Shown one piece after another: positions 18,157-27,485 of a stretch of DNA of 64,000 nt. Source of the DNA: Planococcus ruber (GTDB lineage Bacteria > Bacillota > Bacilli > Bacillales_A > Planococcaceae); the NCBI RefSeq assembly GCF_022819085.1, contig NZ_JALHAG010000001.1, positions 1,463,942 to 1,527,941 of the forward strand, in the 5' to 3' direction. The notes beneath the pieces are model-generated. The model had not been told where the DNA came from, did no database searches, and saw only the letters and a program-made list of their open reading frames with translations. The translations under genes were made by a program, and so were the position numbers. The stretch's first letter is position 1. Every line of letters begins with the position of its first letter.

Positions 18157-18698
18157 TGGTCAACTTTATCATTGAAGGGCATCAATACCATAGCCGTTTT
18201 TTCCCGGAAGCGCCTTTTTTGACGCTGCTGATGAGCAGGCGCGACATAGATGAAGTCTACCGGATCCCTGCGAAGTCCGGGCTTTCAGAGAATAGCGTGG
18301 GGATGCCTTTGCTGACTGTGCCGGAAGGAAAAGAAAAACATGGCTATTTTCATGCTGTACTTGATTTGTCATTTGTCAGGGAAATCGAAGAACCGCATTA
18401 TTTTGATTTCTCTTTAATCAGCGCATTCGAAGGCTATAAAATCCAGACGCGGTTAATGGCGGATGCCCGGTATTTCGAAGATTCCTTCGGCTTGTTCGGG
18501 ACGGCAAAAACCGGCTATTTTGATGTAAAACCTTACCGGACCAAACACGGAAATTTCTCAGCCATTTTCAAAGAACCGGATAAAATTTCAGATAAGCTTT
18601 CCATTGAGAAAGCGGTAATTTATCAAAATGGCGATGAAGTCCGCATTTGTTTACATGTCCATTCGTTGAATATACTGGAGATTGAGTGGGCAAAATAG
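18156..18698 (+). CDS. Conserved-looking hypothetical protein
   Basis: Up to 180 residues, soluble, with no signal peptide or membrane span. I do not recognise the family. The sequence is rich in aromatic beta-type segments (HGYFHAVLDLSFVREIEEPHYFDFSLI, KTGYFDVKPYRTKHGNFSAIF) and ends with ICLHVHSLNILEIEWAK. The start is unsure: TTG 18156 overlaps a TATAAT box, and no ribosome binding site precedes the in-frame ATG at 18231. A GAAGGG at 18174 has no usual start behind it. The coding stretch is supported by its length and by a bidirectional terminator shared with the convergent gene. Confidence 0.6.
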   Translation: MVNFIIEGHQYHSRFFPEAPFLTLLMSRRDIDEVYRIPAKSGLSENSVGMPLLTVPEGKEKHGYFHAVLDLSFVREIEEPHYFDFSLISAFEGYKIQTRLMADARYFEDSFGLFGTAKTGYFDVKPYRTKHGNFSAIFKEPDKISDKLSIEKAVIYQNGDEVRICLHVHSLNILEIEWAK

Positions 18699-18702
18699 TG
18701 AA

Positions 18703-18755
18703 AAATAGCCGATTGGATAAAGCCGCTTTCATAGTCTTTATCCAATCGGCTATTT
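18703..18755. terminator. Bidirectional terminator
   Basis: AAATAGCCGATTGGATAAAG (18703-18722) is a perfect 20-base complement of CTTTATCCAATCGGCTATTT (18736-18755), located between convergent genes. Confidence 0.92.
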
Positions 18756-18757
18756 CC

Positions 18758-19783
18758 TTATGCCCGTCTAAAAAACTTGTTGAACGGGCTGGCAGGTTTT
18801 GGCGCTTTTAACAACGAGCGCCACGCTTGAAGAAATAGTGCATCCGAGTAGGGGGCCCCCATACTTTCGTCCGCTTCTTCCGGGGAGTGGAGGATGACTG
18901 TGACTTTGCCTATATGCGGTAAAGCTTCTCTTAAAACTTCTTTCTGTTCGTTTGTTAAAACCACGAGTTCATCAATTTGGTCGAGGTGATCCCGCGTATA
19001 TCGGCAAAAGGAATGCTCTACGCTATTTAGCTCTAAATGTTGGAGGAATAAAATCTTTTTGACCTTAGGGACCTCCATTTCGAGAACCGGGCGATCCAAC
19101 AAGCGTTCATCGCAAACCACGGTGGAATGCGCCTCTATCATTTGTCCCAAACAAAAGCGGATCCATTCGGTTTCTGACTGAAATTCAAGTGCTTTTCCGT
19201 CCTGGAAAACGTAAATGCTTTTCAATTTTTGTTCGGATGTTCCGTCATACATTTTATTCAAATAAGCCTTCCCAAGTTCATCTAAGTAAATTTCTTCCAA
19301 TACATATACAGTGCCTTGCCGATAATGGATTTCTTTATGGCAGAGCCCTGCACAGTTGTATTCTTTCCGGACCTTTCTCTTATGCTGATAAGGGTCCAGC
19401 ATATCGATAAATTTCAAGCGCTTATCGGGGGTCTCGTAATTTTTGTACAAAACATATTTGCCATTATCAAAATAGCGGTATGCCTTGCCATTTTCTACTG
19501 CTGACCATACCAACCCTTTTTCTTCTAGCGGATGTTCAATTTCCCGTACATCATAAGTTCTTTTGGAAAGGAAATCGTAGATATTCAATAATTGCACCTG
19601 TTTTGGAATCAACGCTTTTTCATAGTAAAGCTTGTAAACCGAGTTTAAATCCGGATTATAGTCTGTGGATATAATGGCAGCCGGAAACTTGCCGTGCGCA
19701 CTTAACAAGCGCGTTCTTTTTAATAATGCTTCTGTGCGCCCCGTTAATTCTGCAGACAAGGTTGAAGTCACTGCATAATGCAT
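18758..19783 (-). CDS. Truncated TagE/GtfA-type glycosyltransferase (N-terminal half)
   Basis: A 341-residue protein resembling the N-terminal region of poly(glycerol-phosphate) glucosyltransferases and accessory-Sec GtfA: TGRTEALLKRTRLLS, SVYKLYYEKALIPK, AYRYFDNGKYVLYKNYE and MIEAHSTVVCDERLLDRPVLEM. The GT-B acceptor domain begins (KKILFLQHLELNSVEHSF), but the C-terminal nucleotide-sugar domain with its E-x7-E motif, about 180 residues, is absent. The tail LFLQAWRSLLKAPKP looks like the final helix of a full enzyme, as if the middle were deleted. GAGGAGG lies eight bases before ATG 19783. It is probably inactive alone; a non-catalytic partner role is possible. Confidence 0.65.
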   Translation of the reverse strand: MHYAVTSTLSAELTGRTEALLKRTRLLSAHGKFPAAIISTDYNPDLNSVYKLYYEKALIPKQVQLLNIYDFLSKRTYDVREIEHPLEEKGLVWSAVENGKAYRYFDNGKYVLYKNYETPDKRLKFIDMLDPYQHKRKVRKEYNCAGLCHKEIHYRQGTVYVLEEIYLDELGKAYLNKMYDGTSEQKLKSIYVFQDGKALEFQSETEWIRFCLGQMIEAHSTVVCDERLLDRPVLEMEVPKVKKILFLQHLELNSVEHSFCRYTRDHLDQIDELVVLTNEQKEVLREALPHIGKVTVILHSPEEADESMGAPYSDALFLQAWRSLLKAPKPASPFNKFFRRA

Positions 19784-20058
19784 TCAAATGTCCTCCTCGG
19801 TCAATTTCAATCATCCGATGGTACACTGTCTGAAACCAGATTGTTAAAACATAAGGCAGGGTTTTGGGCTAAATACGGCGAGTGGATTGAAAACTTCCAT
19901 TCATTTACTAGTGTAATAGCTATAATAATCTTTTTTTTCATCCATGTCATCAACTTATCGTTTTATTAGCGTGCTATCGGATGATATCCAGGGAGTGTTT
20001 GAAGCAGCGCTAATCAGGTCATAGTAAAGCAAAGCGTTTTAAAGAACGGAGGGCTAGG

Positions 20059-20616
20059 ATGGAAATGATACTCGCAATTTGCATTGGACTGGCTTTAAGC
20101 GCCACTACTGGTTTCCGTGTATTCACGCCTTTACTGATCACCGGCTTATTTGTGCGGGCGGATTGGCTGTCGCTGGCTGAAGGCTTTAGCTGGGTTGGCA
20201 GTACTCCGGCATTGATCGCATTTGGTGTAGCGACGGTTCTGGAAATTACGGTCAACTATATCCCGGCTGTCGGTTCGTTTATGAAAGTATTGGAGACGCC
20301 GCTCGCTGCACTGGCAGGGATTTTGCTGACGGCTTCATTTATCGGGGACATGAGTCCATTTTTGGAATGGAGCATCGCCATTATTGGAGGCGGAGGCATT
20401 GCCACTACTTCCCATGCTGCAGTAGCATCCGTCAAAGGGGCAAGTGAAACCGTCTTGATGAGCCCGGCCGTTGCAGGGATCGAAGACGCGACGGCCACGG
20501 CTGTACCCATCCTGATTTTCATCATTCCGATATTAGCGATTGTCTTCTTGATTGTGCTGGCAATTATCTTCCTGAAAATTTATCGCCGCTTCTTTTCCAA
20601 ACCAAAAGCGGTTTAG
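20059..20616 (+). CDS. DUF4126 family membrane protein
   Basis: A 185-residue integral membrane protein with about four to five hydrophobic segments. The start (ILAICIGLALSATTGFRVFTPLL), the middle GSFMKVLETPLAALAGILLTASFIGDMSPFLEW and the glycine-rich IGGGGIATTSHAAVASVKGASETV match the DUF4126 family, whose function is unknown. ACGGAGGGCTAGG precedes ATG 20059. It lies 80 bases before an SGNH hydrolase gene on the same strand, with no terminator seen between them, so they may be co-transcribed. Confidence 0.8.
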   Translation: MEMILAICIGLALSATTGFRVFTPLLITGLFVRADWLSLAEGFSWVGSTPALIAFGVATVLEITVNYIPAVGSFMKVLETPLAALAGILLTASFIGDMSPFLEWSIAIIGGGGIATTSHAAVASVKGASETVLMSPAVAGIEDATATAVPILIFIIPILAIVFLIVLAIIFLKIYRRFFSKPKAV

Positions 20617-20696
20617 GCGGGTTTAACGCCGGGCTAAGAAGGAAATACTTTCTATTGTGCAACGAAAAGCAACTAGAGAAACAGGAAGTGGACAAC

Positions 20697-21401
20697 ATGA
20701 AAAAAATCAAAATGTTTTTAGGAATATCCGTGGCGTTAAATCTTGCCTTTATCGTCATGGCCGGGTTTTTTCTTGCAAAACAAGGAGGCATCGCTTTTGT
20801 GAAAGAACAATGGGCTTCGCTGACTTCGGATCAGGAATTCCCGGATTACTATGTGCAAAAGAAAGCGATCTTTGAGTCACTGGATACGGAGGCGCCGGAT
20901 AAGGTCTTTCTCGGCGATAGCATCACCGACCATGGAGAATTTCCGGAATACTTCCCGGATGAGAATGTAGTGAACAGAGGAATCGCAGAAGATACATCAA
21001 AAGGGGTCTTGAACCGCATCGATGAAATCGTGGATCGGCATCCGAAAGAAGTATACATAATGATTGGCATTAACGACATAGGAGCGGGTTCAAGTCCGAC
21101 AGCTTACGAAAAGAATATGCGCCGCATCATCGAGGCATTCGATTTGTCGGAGACTCAGCTCGTCCTGCAGTCGATTTTGCCGATCAACAATCAGGATTTC
21201 AATAACGAATTGTCTAATGAGAAAGTCGATGACTTCAATCAAATCCTCGTATCCCTATCTAAGGAGTATGGAGTTGGCTATGTTGATTTGCAGCCGGAAT
21301 TTGAAGGGAAAAATGGGCAGTTGGAAAAGGATCTGACGATTGACGGCATCCATTTAAAGGGCGTCGGTTACGATAAATGGATAAAAAGCCTGGAATACTA
21401 A
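20697..21401 (+). CDS. Membrane-anchored SGNH/GDSL hydrolase
   Basis: A 234-residue protein. Residues 5-25 (MFLGISVALNLAFIVMAGFFLA) form a signal anchor, and the remainder is an extracytoplasmic SGNH esterase domain: FLGDSITDHGEF (block I, Ser nucleophile), GIAEDTSKGVLNRIDE (block II Gly region), IMIGINDIG (block III Asn) and DGIHLKGVGYDKW (block V Asp and His). All catalytic residues are present, so it should be an active esterase, perhaps deacetylating surface glycans. AGGAAGTGG precedes ATG 20697; TTG/GTG starts further up lack a site. The substrate is not known. Confidence 0.85.
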   Translation: MKKIKMFLGISVALNLAFIVMAGFFLAKQGGIAFVKEQWASLTSDQEFPDYYVQKKAIFESLDTEAPDKVFLGDSITDHGEFPEYFPDENVVNRGIAEDTSKGVLNRIDEIVDRHPKEVYIMIGINDIGAGSSPTAYEKNMRRIIEAFDLSETQLVLQSILPINNQDFNNELSNEKVDDFNQILVSLSKEYGVGYVDLQPEFEGKNGQLEKDLTIDGIHLKGVGYDKWIKSLEY

Positions 21402-21405
21402 TTTT

Positions 21406-21438
21406 AAGCACCTTATTATAACCAATAAGGTGCTTTTC
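21406..21438 (+). terminator. Terminator after the SGNH hydrolase
   Basis: AAGCACCTTATT (21406-21417) pairs with AATAAGGTGCTT (21424-21435), followed by TTCTC. Confidence 0.85.
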
Positions 21439-21579
21439 TCATGTAGTTTTTTCCTTGGTTTTTATTGTAGAATTAAGTTTGCAATTGTTGGATATTTACA
21501 ATTTATTATATGAAATTAACTTATTTTAGAAAAAATAGGGTATGAAAAAAATAGAAGCAGGGTTAAATGGAAGGGGCGT

Positions 21580-22638
21580 ATGAGAATGGTACAGACATTC
21601 CTCTGGGTAGTGGTGGGATTGCTGGCGGTGCAATTGGTGTTATTGGCCGTATTAATTGTTGGCAAACAGAAGGCGCTTAAACGGCAACGGAAAATAGCGT
21701 GGGTCAAAGGGCAGGTCATGCCGATTTACCGCCAGTTTATCGAAGCTCCCGAACAAAAGTGGATGGAACCCCAACTTCCTTCAAATAAATCGATCAGGCA
21801 AGCTGCGATTGAAGAAATGCTCATTGATTTTCAAGAGACTTATAAAGATCAAAAAGAACGAAACCGCATCACGGATCTGGCAGAACGCCACTTGGCTCCG
21901 CGCTATCAATCCATCCTGAAAAATGGGGGATGGGCAGAACGGATCAATGCCCTTTATTTCATCGAAGATTTTCGCATTGCCTCATTAAAAGAAGAAGTAT
22001 TTAGCCATTTTAAGAGCTTGGCTAAACAAGATGATGAGTACTGGCAATGTCTCCGGGCGGCTGCCATCCTGCAAGAGCCGAAAGTCGTGGATGTACTGTT
22101 CGAAGAGTCGAATTTATCGGTCGGCTTTGCCAAAGAATTATTAATGAGAATGGATGAGGAACTGCATCAAAGAATCATGGCGCGGATGTTTATGAAAGAT
22201 GATGCGCCTGAAAACCTGCTGTACGCATTTATTATGCTGAATGGCGAACGGAAAAGTGAACGTTTTTTCCCGTTTGTCGAAAAATTGATGACCGACGAAC
22301 GGAAAGAAGTGCGGATCAAAGCAATGAAAAGTTTGACGCATTACGGCAGACTTTCAGACCCCCAAAAATTGTCCGCTTTCTTCATCTCCCTTTTCTGGGA
22401 AGAGCGCATGTATGCAGCTAAGTTAGCGGGAGCTTGTAAATTGACCGATTTTAAAGAACAGCTTATCCAATTATTCACGGATCCGGTTTGGTGGGTTCGT
22501 TTTGCAGCGGCAGACAATCTTCAGGAATTTGAAGATGGCAATGCGCTGCTGCATGAAATTGCTTCAACCAGTGAAGATGCCTATGCCCGCGATGTCGCAA
22601 GGCATATGCTGACGAAGAAAGGGGGCGGAAATCGATGA
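21580..22638 (+). CDS. Membrane-anchored HEAT-repeat protein
   Basis: A 352-residue protein. Residues 4-28 (VQTFLWVVVGLLAVQLVLLAVLIV) are a membrane anchor with a basic flank (KQKALKRQRK) that places the rest in the cytoplasm. The remainder is all-helical with HEAT-like repeats, for example NALYFIEDFRIASLKEEVFSHFKSL, EVRIKAMKSLTHYGRLSDPQKLSAFF and WWVRFAAADNLQEFEDGNALLHEIA. The ATG has AAGGGG upstream. Its stop overlaps the GT2 gene start by four bases (ATGA), implying coupled translation and probably a physical complex at the membrane. I infer a scaffold or regulatory role for the synthase; no catalytic motif is visible. Confidence 0.82.
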   Translation: MRMVQTFLWVVVGLLAVQLVLLAVLIVGKQKALKRQRKIAWVKGQVMPIYRQFIEAPEQKWMEPQLPSNKSIRQAAIEEMLIDFQETYKDQKERNRITDLAERHLAPRYQSILKNGGWAERINALYFIEDFRIASLKEEVFSHFKSLAKQDDEYWQCLRAAAILQEPKVVDVLFEESNLSVGFAKELLMRMDEELHQRIMARMFMKDDAPENLLYAFIMLNGERKSERFFPFVEKLMTDERKEVRIKAMKSLTHYGRLSDPQKLSAFFISLFWEERMYAAKLAGACKLTDFKEQLIQLFTDPVWWVRFAAADNLQEFEDGNALLHEIASTSEDAYARDVARHMLTKKGGGNR

Positions 22639-24044
22639 ACGCGATTGAAATCATATCTTTAGGCATCATTGTTTATATGCTGGCGGCCGGAGGTATCTAT
22701 CTTGTGCTTTTCCTGGTAGCCGGACCGAAAATCAACCGGGAGAAAAAATTGAATCGGACAGAGCAAATTGAAGAGATAATGATCAACAAAGATACCTATC
22801 CGATTTCTGTGTTAGTCCCTGCTTACAACGAAGAGGCGGGAGTGGCCAGTACCGTCCGTTCGCTCTTGTCTTTGAATTACCCGCAATATGAGATTATTGT
22901 CGTCAATGACGGCTCAACCGATAAAACGAGCGAAAAACTGATGGATGTCTTTCAGATGAAACGGATCGAGCTGGCCGCAAGAAGCTATTTTAAAACGGGC
23001 AAGCTGACGGCCGCTTATCAATCCGAATTGCATCCTCACCTCTATTTGATCGAAAAGGAAAATGGCGGAAAAGCGGATGCCTTGAATGCCGGTGTGAATT
23101 TTTCCCAATATCCTTATTTCGCTGCAATCGACGGCGATTCCATTCTTGAAAAAGATGCACTATTAAAAACAATGAAGCCGATCATTGATTCAAGCGGAAG
23201 GGTCACGGCTACGGGCGGGACGGTCCGGATCGCCAATGGCTGCAAAATCGTCAAAGGGGAAGTCACGGAAATCAAATTGCCGAAACGGCCGCTTGAAGTC
23301 ATGCAGATCGTTGAATATTTCCGCGCCTTTTTGATTGGGCGCCTCGGTTTTAGCCGAGCGAATATTTTGTTGATCATTTCCGGAGCTTTCGGGGTTTTTG
23401 AGAAAAGCCGGGTCATCAAAGTCGGCGGCTATAACACCAATACGGTGGGAGAAGATATGGAATTGATCGTTCGGATCCACCGGTCGATCAAAGAGGAAAA
23501 GTCCAATCAGCGCATCGAATACATCCAAGATCCAGTTTGCTGGACAGAAGCGCCGAGCACCATCGCTTCCTTGCGGGCACAGCGAATCCGCTGGCAGCGC
23601 GGATTGGCTGAAACCATCTGGATTCACCGGAAGATGCTGTTTAATCCGAAATATAAAGGCATTGGGATGTTTTCCATGCCCTATTATTTGTTCATCGAGC
23701 TGTTAAGCGCGGTTTTTGAAGTCATCGGCTACGGCATCATTATCAGCGGATTGCTGTTTTCGTTCGTGGATACCGACATCGCTTTGGTGATGCTGCTCGT
23801 CATGATTTTGTACGGCTCTCTTTTATCCGCCCTTGCGGTGCTGTTGGAGGAATGGACGTACCATAAATACCCGGACGTCAAAAGCATTTTCATCCTCTAT
23901 GTCTATGCGTTAACCGAAATATTCTGGTACCGGATCCTGGCCAATTTCTGGCGTGTGCAGGGTTTAATTTATTCGCTCCGCAAAAAGCATGCGTGGGGAG
24001 ACATGGAACGAAAAGGCGTTTTCTCAGACGATACGCCAACCTAA
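22635..24044 (+). CDS. Processive GT2 polysaccharide synthase
   Basis: A 469-residue membrane glycosyltransferase of the PgaC/BcsA/hyaluronan-synthase type. One N-terminal span (IISLGIIVYMLAAGGIYLVLFLVAG) is followed by a cytoplasmic catalytic domain with NDGSTDKT (residues 91-98), DGDS (166-169, metal binding), GEDME (272-276, catalytic base) and QRIRW (316-320, QxxRW product-binding motif), then three to four C-terminal spans. This arrangement suits synthesis with concurrent export of a beta-linked homopolymer. It overlaps the HEAT-repeat gene and faces a glycoside hydrolase and deacetylase on the opposite strand. No PilZ domain is seen. The sugar is unknown. Confidence 0.9.
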   Translation: MNAIEIISLGIIVYMLAAGGIYLVLFLVAGPKINREKKLNRTEQIEEIMINKDTYPISVLVPAYNEEAGVASTVRSLLSLNYPQYEIIVVNDGSTDKTSEKLMDVFQMKRIELAARSYFKTGKLTAAYQSELHPHLYLIEKENGGKADALNAGVNFSQYPYFAAIDGDSILEKDALLKTMKPIIDSSGRVTATGGTVRIANGCKIVKGEVTEIKLPKRPLEVMQIVEYFRAFLIGRLGFSRANILLIISGAFGVFEKSRVIKVGGYNTNTVGEDMELIVRIHRSIKEEKSNQRIEYIQDPVCWTEAPSTIASLRAQRIRWQRGLAETIWIHRKMLFNPKYKGIGMFSMPYYLFIELLSAVFEVIGYGIIISGLLFSFVDTDIALVMLLVMILYGSLLSALAVLLEEWTYHKYPDVKSIFILYVYALTEIFWYRILANFWRVQGLIYSLRKKHAWGDMERKGVFSDDTPT

Positions 24045-24130
24045 AAAGGAAGCCCATTTGTGAACTGCACCTCCATTGTTAGTTGTGTCTAACAATTTTG
24101 GGTCAGTTCATTTGAGGGCTTCCTTTTTTT
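24044..24130. terminator. Long bidirectional terminator
   Basis: AAGGAAGCCC (24046-24055) pairs with GGGCTTCCTT (24116-24125). A further inner pairing (TTGTTAG/CTAACAA and GAACTG/CAGTTC) makes an extended hairpin, flanked by A and T runs usable in both directions. Confidence 0.88.
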
Positions 24131-27100
24131 ATTCCACTTTTCCAAAGAATTCTTGGAGGATGTAATAGGATTGTTTCAAGCGTTCTGTTGTTTCAGGAAG
24201 TTCCCATGGCTCCCACGTGTACGCCGCAGGTTCTTCGCCAGCGAATGCATCAACGATTTTGTCCTGATCAGTTAAAGTGGCAGCGACGGCAATGCGGTCA
24301 GCTGACATGGACGATTCAAGGCCGTCTTTCCAGAAATCGCCGGCAAATTCTTTTTGGCTTGGATCTTTAGCGTTGAGCAGCATCCATGGAATGCGGATTT
24401 CAAGCACACCCGTGTCTTCCGAATAGAAATAATCGTTCAAGGAGTCGTAGTCCTCACTTTCCGGATCTGCGATTCCGAATTGCAGCACGCCGGTTTCGTA
24501 AGAAGAGAACGGAAGGACTTCTCCGGTATCCGGGCGCGTGATTTCTTTGCTCAAGGCGAGGCGGATCGGATGGAAGACCGTTGAGATGTCCTCTTTCGAT
24601 TCCGGTATCATTTTGAGCCTCTCTGCATAATCGTAGTAGAACGAATCGTAATCTCCGGCAACCAATAGACGGGCAGAATCTTTGCCGTTGATCTGCAAAT
24701 GGAAGTCGGCTTTGAATGTGGCGTCCGTTCCAATGTCTACCGGAATTCCTTGGCCGTCCCGAATATTGAAATATAAGTGGAATTGCTGCTGGTTCCACCA
24801 ATCCCTGCGGCTTTCATCAAAAATGGTTTTGATGTAAAGGTAGCGTTCGTCGTGGTCCATTTCGATCGACTGCATCGCTCCTTCATTTTTCTCGTAAAGT
24901 GTTTCACCCGCTTCCCAGTCATCCACGCCGTTTACTTTCACTTTATGCCGGTCAAAACTCAAGATGCCGAATTGCTGCTCGTTTGTTTGGGCATTTGACC
25001 AGAATGGACGCTGATCCGGGTTGTCGTAGTCCATCGTATTCCATGTCCGTTTAAACCACTCATCCTGCCAGGTAAATACTAGCCCGCCAAGCATGCCTTC
25101 ATGCAAGATATCTTCATAGAGATGCTGGGCGATTTCACCTTGCTGTTTCTCGGAAATGAAACCTTGGTTCCAGCCGGATGGATTTTCATGCGTTTTTCCG
25201 CGGGAAGCGGGCACACCGAATTCGGCTACTAATATTGGCATTTCATGCGAGTCGTTTAAGTCTTTCAAATAGCCGGCGTAGTTGTTTTTCTCGCCGCGAT
25301 GATCGATAAACTCCGTATATTTTTCCTCTAAATTCAAGAAGTCAGGATAGTAAGGGTAGATATGATAAGAAGCAAACATCCCGACATTTTCAGTTTGTCC
25401 TGCCAATTTAATGTGATTGGGATCGATTTCTGCAATATCTTCTTTTTCACTTGGCTCTGAAGGCTGCTCTAAATTATCCGTAGTCACCCAATTGGTAAAG
25501 CTTAGCGGGCGCATACTTTGGTATTGATCCATTTCGTATGAAGCGAGCATATCCAACTGCTGCGCAATCCAATTTTCCATGGCGTTGGCGCCTTCTGTGT
25601 AGACATGCTTTCCTTTGAAGTCGCCAAGATCGGGATACGTGTTCACCATTTGGTCCACCATGGACGGATCCCATTCGATGCCCGCAATCCAGCCGATGAC
25701 GTAAGGGGAAATGTCCGCATCGTACGTTCCAGCCGCATGTCCGGGACGCGGTTCGACTTCTGCACTGCCGTGGACAACATCTACCAACGTCTTGATGTCT
25801 GTTTGGAACCTTTCGGTAATTTCAGGATCGAAAGCATCAAGTTTCTCCACAAGCGGTTCTTCGTCAATCCAGACGCCATGATAGACGTAAAGAGGCTGGT
25901 CAGCCTGCTCGTTATAAGCTTTCAATGCTTGATAAAAAGCGGGCGGGTGTAAAGTATAGACCCGGATGGCATTGGCATTCATTTCCCCGATCTGCTCGAA
26001 CCAGCGGTCATATTCTTCTCGTGAAATGGCTGCTTCACCGGGGAAAGTGCCCGGTTTTGCCATTCCCATATTGACTCCTTTGACGGTGAAATCTTTCCAC
26101 TCGCCGTTTTCAAAGACTTGGAAATCCTGCCCATTGACTCTGGCTGGGAAAGCGATTCCTTCGTCTTTGGCTAATTCCGGAGCAGCCGCCGCCGTTTTAG
26201 AAGCAGCACTGTTTTGGAGAATCTTTTTCATCATTGGAGCATACGTTTTCCAAAAGAAACCGGATTCTCCTGAAAGGCTTTCAAATGATAGCCATGACCG
26301 CACTTTCGCAAATCCGGCAAATTGATAAAAGCTCGGGACTTCTGCAATGTCGACAAAATCTCCAGCGAAATAAAACGTGTCAGCCGCACTTTTTTGCTGG
26401 TGGACGATGGCCGGGAAAGAGGCAGGTATGCCATTTTCAGCGAGCAGGGACTTCCCTTTTTCCGAAAGATCCCAATCATAATTCGCTAAAATGCTGCTTT
26501 CCTCTGCTTCATTAATATCAAACCAATAAGTAAATTCGGGAGAGTCTTCCATTGAAAAGAATTCCTGTCCCGCTTCTGTAAAATCCAATTGAATCCCATC
26601 AGGGCCAATCAGCCCTTCCTGTTCAGACAGAACCAGGATCTCACCTGATAGGTCATTGGCCAACACAAAGCCGCTGCCGGCAAAATTCCAGCGGTCTCCA
26701 GTTTCTTCAAAACGGGAGATGACCCAGGGAGGAACTTCATCTTGCTGTTTATCCAGTTCATTGAATTTCCGTCCGCTCCAGCCAGTCGGCTGAATCCCCA
26801 AATAATCAGCTGCTGCATCCCGGACTTCAATGGAGGTGGGGGACGCAAGCGTATTGAATTCCACTACCAAGTCGCTGCCTCCATTATCAACTTGATTCTG
26901 GATGCTTTGCCACTCAGCCATTTCAAGTCCGCCATAAACCAAAGAAGGAGCCTCTTTCGCTTCTTGTCCCGCTGTCTGCCAAGCTAGGTCTTCTTCATAG
27001 ACTCCGTATGTATCGGCTAAATAAATCATATCGGTTTCGCCGAAATCTTCCGGAACCTCACTCAACTTATAAGATTCATTTTGTTCGTCAGGCTTAAAGC

Positions 27101-27323
27101 CGTAATAATCTTTACTGGCTTCATAGGCTGAATCGTCGTTTTTTAAATAACCCATATGATTTAAGAGCCATGTCAAACCATGGTGTTCTCGATACGTTTC
27201 GGATGGCACCGTTTTATCGATGATGGCAACTTGCAAATTTTCTTTCTCCTGCAAAAACCAGAAAACGAAAGGCAAAGCAATTACAATGATAAGTCCGAGG
27301 ATGGAAAATAGAATTTTTCGCAC
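24129..27323 (-). CDS. Large membrane-anchored glycoside hydrolase with C-terminal CBM9-like domain
   Basis: About 1064 residues. An N-terminal anchor (ILFSILGLIIVIALPFVFWFL) is followed by a roughly 370-residue region of unclear fold. A TIM-barrel hydrolase lies at about residues 395-790 (VKGVNMGMAKPG, NAIRVYTLHPPAFYQAL). Glu550 in IGWIAGIEWDP and Glu701 in MPILVAEFGVP sit where clan GH-A enzymes have acid/base and nucleophile. The last 230 residues (YLYIKTIFDESRRDWWNQQQFHLYFNI) resemble a CBM9-like beta-sandwich. GTG 27323 is six bases after AAGAGGA; ATG 27329 abuts it. It ends against the GT2 synthase gene and likely trims or releases that polymer outside the cell. Family numbering is uncertain. 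Confidence 0.8.
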   Translation of the reverse strand: MRKILFSILGLIIVIALPFVFWFLQEKENLQVAIIDKTVPSETYREHHGLTWLLNHMGYLKNDDSAYEASKDYYGFKPDEQNESYKLSEVPEDFGETDMIYLADTYGVYEEDLAWQTAGQEAKEAPSLVYGGLEMAEWQSIQNQVDNGGSDLVVEFNTLASPTSIEVRDAAADYLGIQPTGWSGRKFNELDKQQDEVPPWVISRFEETGDRWNFAGSGFVLANDLSGEILVLSEQEGLIGPDGIQLDFTEAGQEFFSMEDSPEFTYWFDINEAEESSILANYDWDLSEKGKSLLAENGIPASFPAIVHQQKSAADTFYFAGDFVDIAEVPSFYQFAGFAKVRSWLSFESLSGESGFFWKTYAPMMKKILQNSAASKTAAAAPELAKDEGIAFPARVNGQDFQVFENGEWKDFTVKGVNMGMAKPGTFPGEAAISREEYDRWFEQIGEMNANAIRVYTLHPPAFYQALKAYNEQADQPLYVYHGVWIDEEPLVEKLDAFDPEITERFQTDIKTLVDVVHGSAEVEPRPGHAAGTYDADISPYVIGWIAGIEWDPSMVDQMVNTYPDLGDFKGKHVYTEGANAMENWIAQQLDMLASYEMDQYQSMRPLSFTNWVTTDNLEQPSEPSEKEDIAEIDPNHIKLAGQTENVGMFASYHIYPYYPDFLNLEEKYTEFIDHRGEKNNYAGYLKDLNDSHEMPILVAEFGVPASRGKTHENPSGWNQGFISEKQQGEIAQHLYEDILHEGMLGGLVFTWQDEWFKRTWNTMDYDNPDQRPFWSNAQTNEQQFGILSFDRHKVKVNGVDDWEAGETLYEKNEGAMQSIEMDHDERYLYIKTIFDESRRDWWNQQQFHLYFNIRDGQGIPVDIGTDATFKADFHLQINGKDSARLLVAGDYDSFYYDYAERLKMIPESKEDISTVFHPIRLALSKEITRPDTGEVLPFSSYETGVLQFGIADPESEDYDSLNDYFYSEDTGVLEIRIPWMLLNAKDPSQKEFAGDFWKDGLESSMSADRIAVAATLTDQDKIVDAFAGEEPAAYTWEPWELPETTERLKQSYYILQEFFGKVE

Positions 27324-27447
27324 CAGCATTCCTCTTTTCTCAAGCAAAATTAAATTCAGCTTTCATTATAGCGCAAATTATCTTGGAATTATTGTATTTT
27401 ACTTAGGCTGAAAGAGGTAATTTTAAAGAAAGATGGGAAATTTTCCA

Positions 27448-27481
27448 ATAAAAAAGCAGCCGGTGCAAATGGCTGCTTTCA
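27448..27481 (-). terminator. Terminator after the LysM deacetylase
   Basis: On the minus strand GAAAGCAGCC pairs with GGCTGCTTTT and is followed by TTATTGG, just past the deacetylase stop. Confidence 0.8.
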
Positions 27482-27485
27482 ACAT

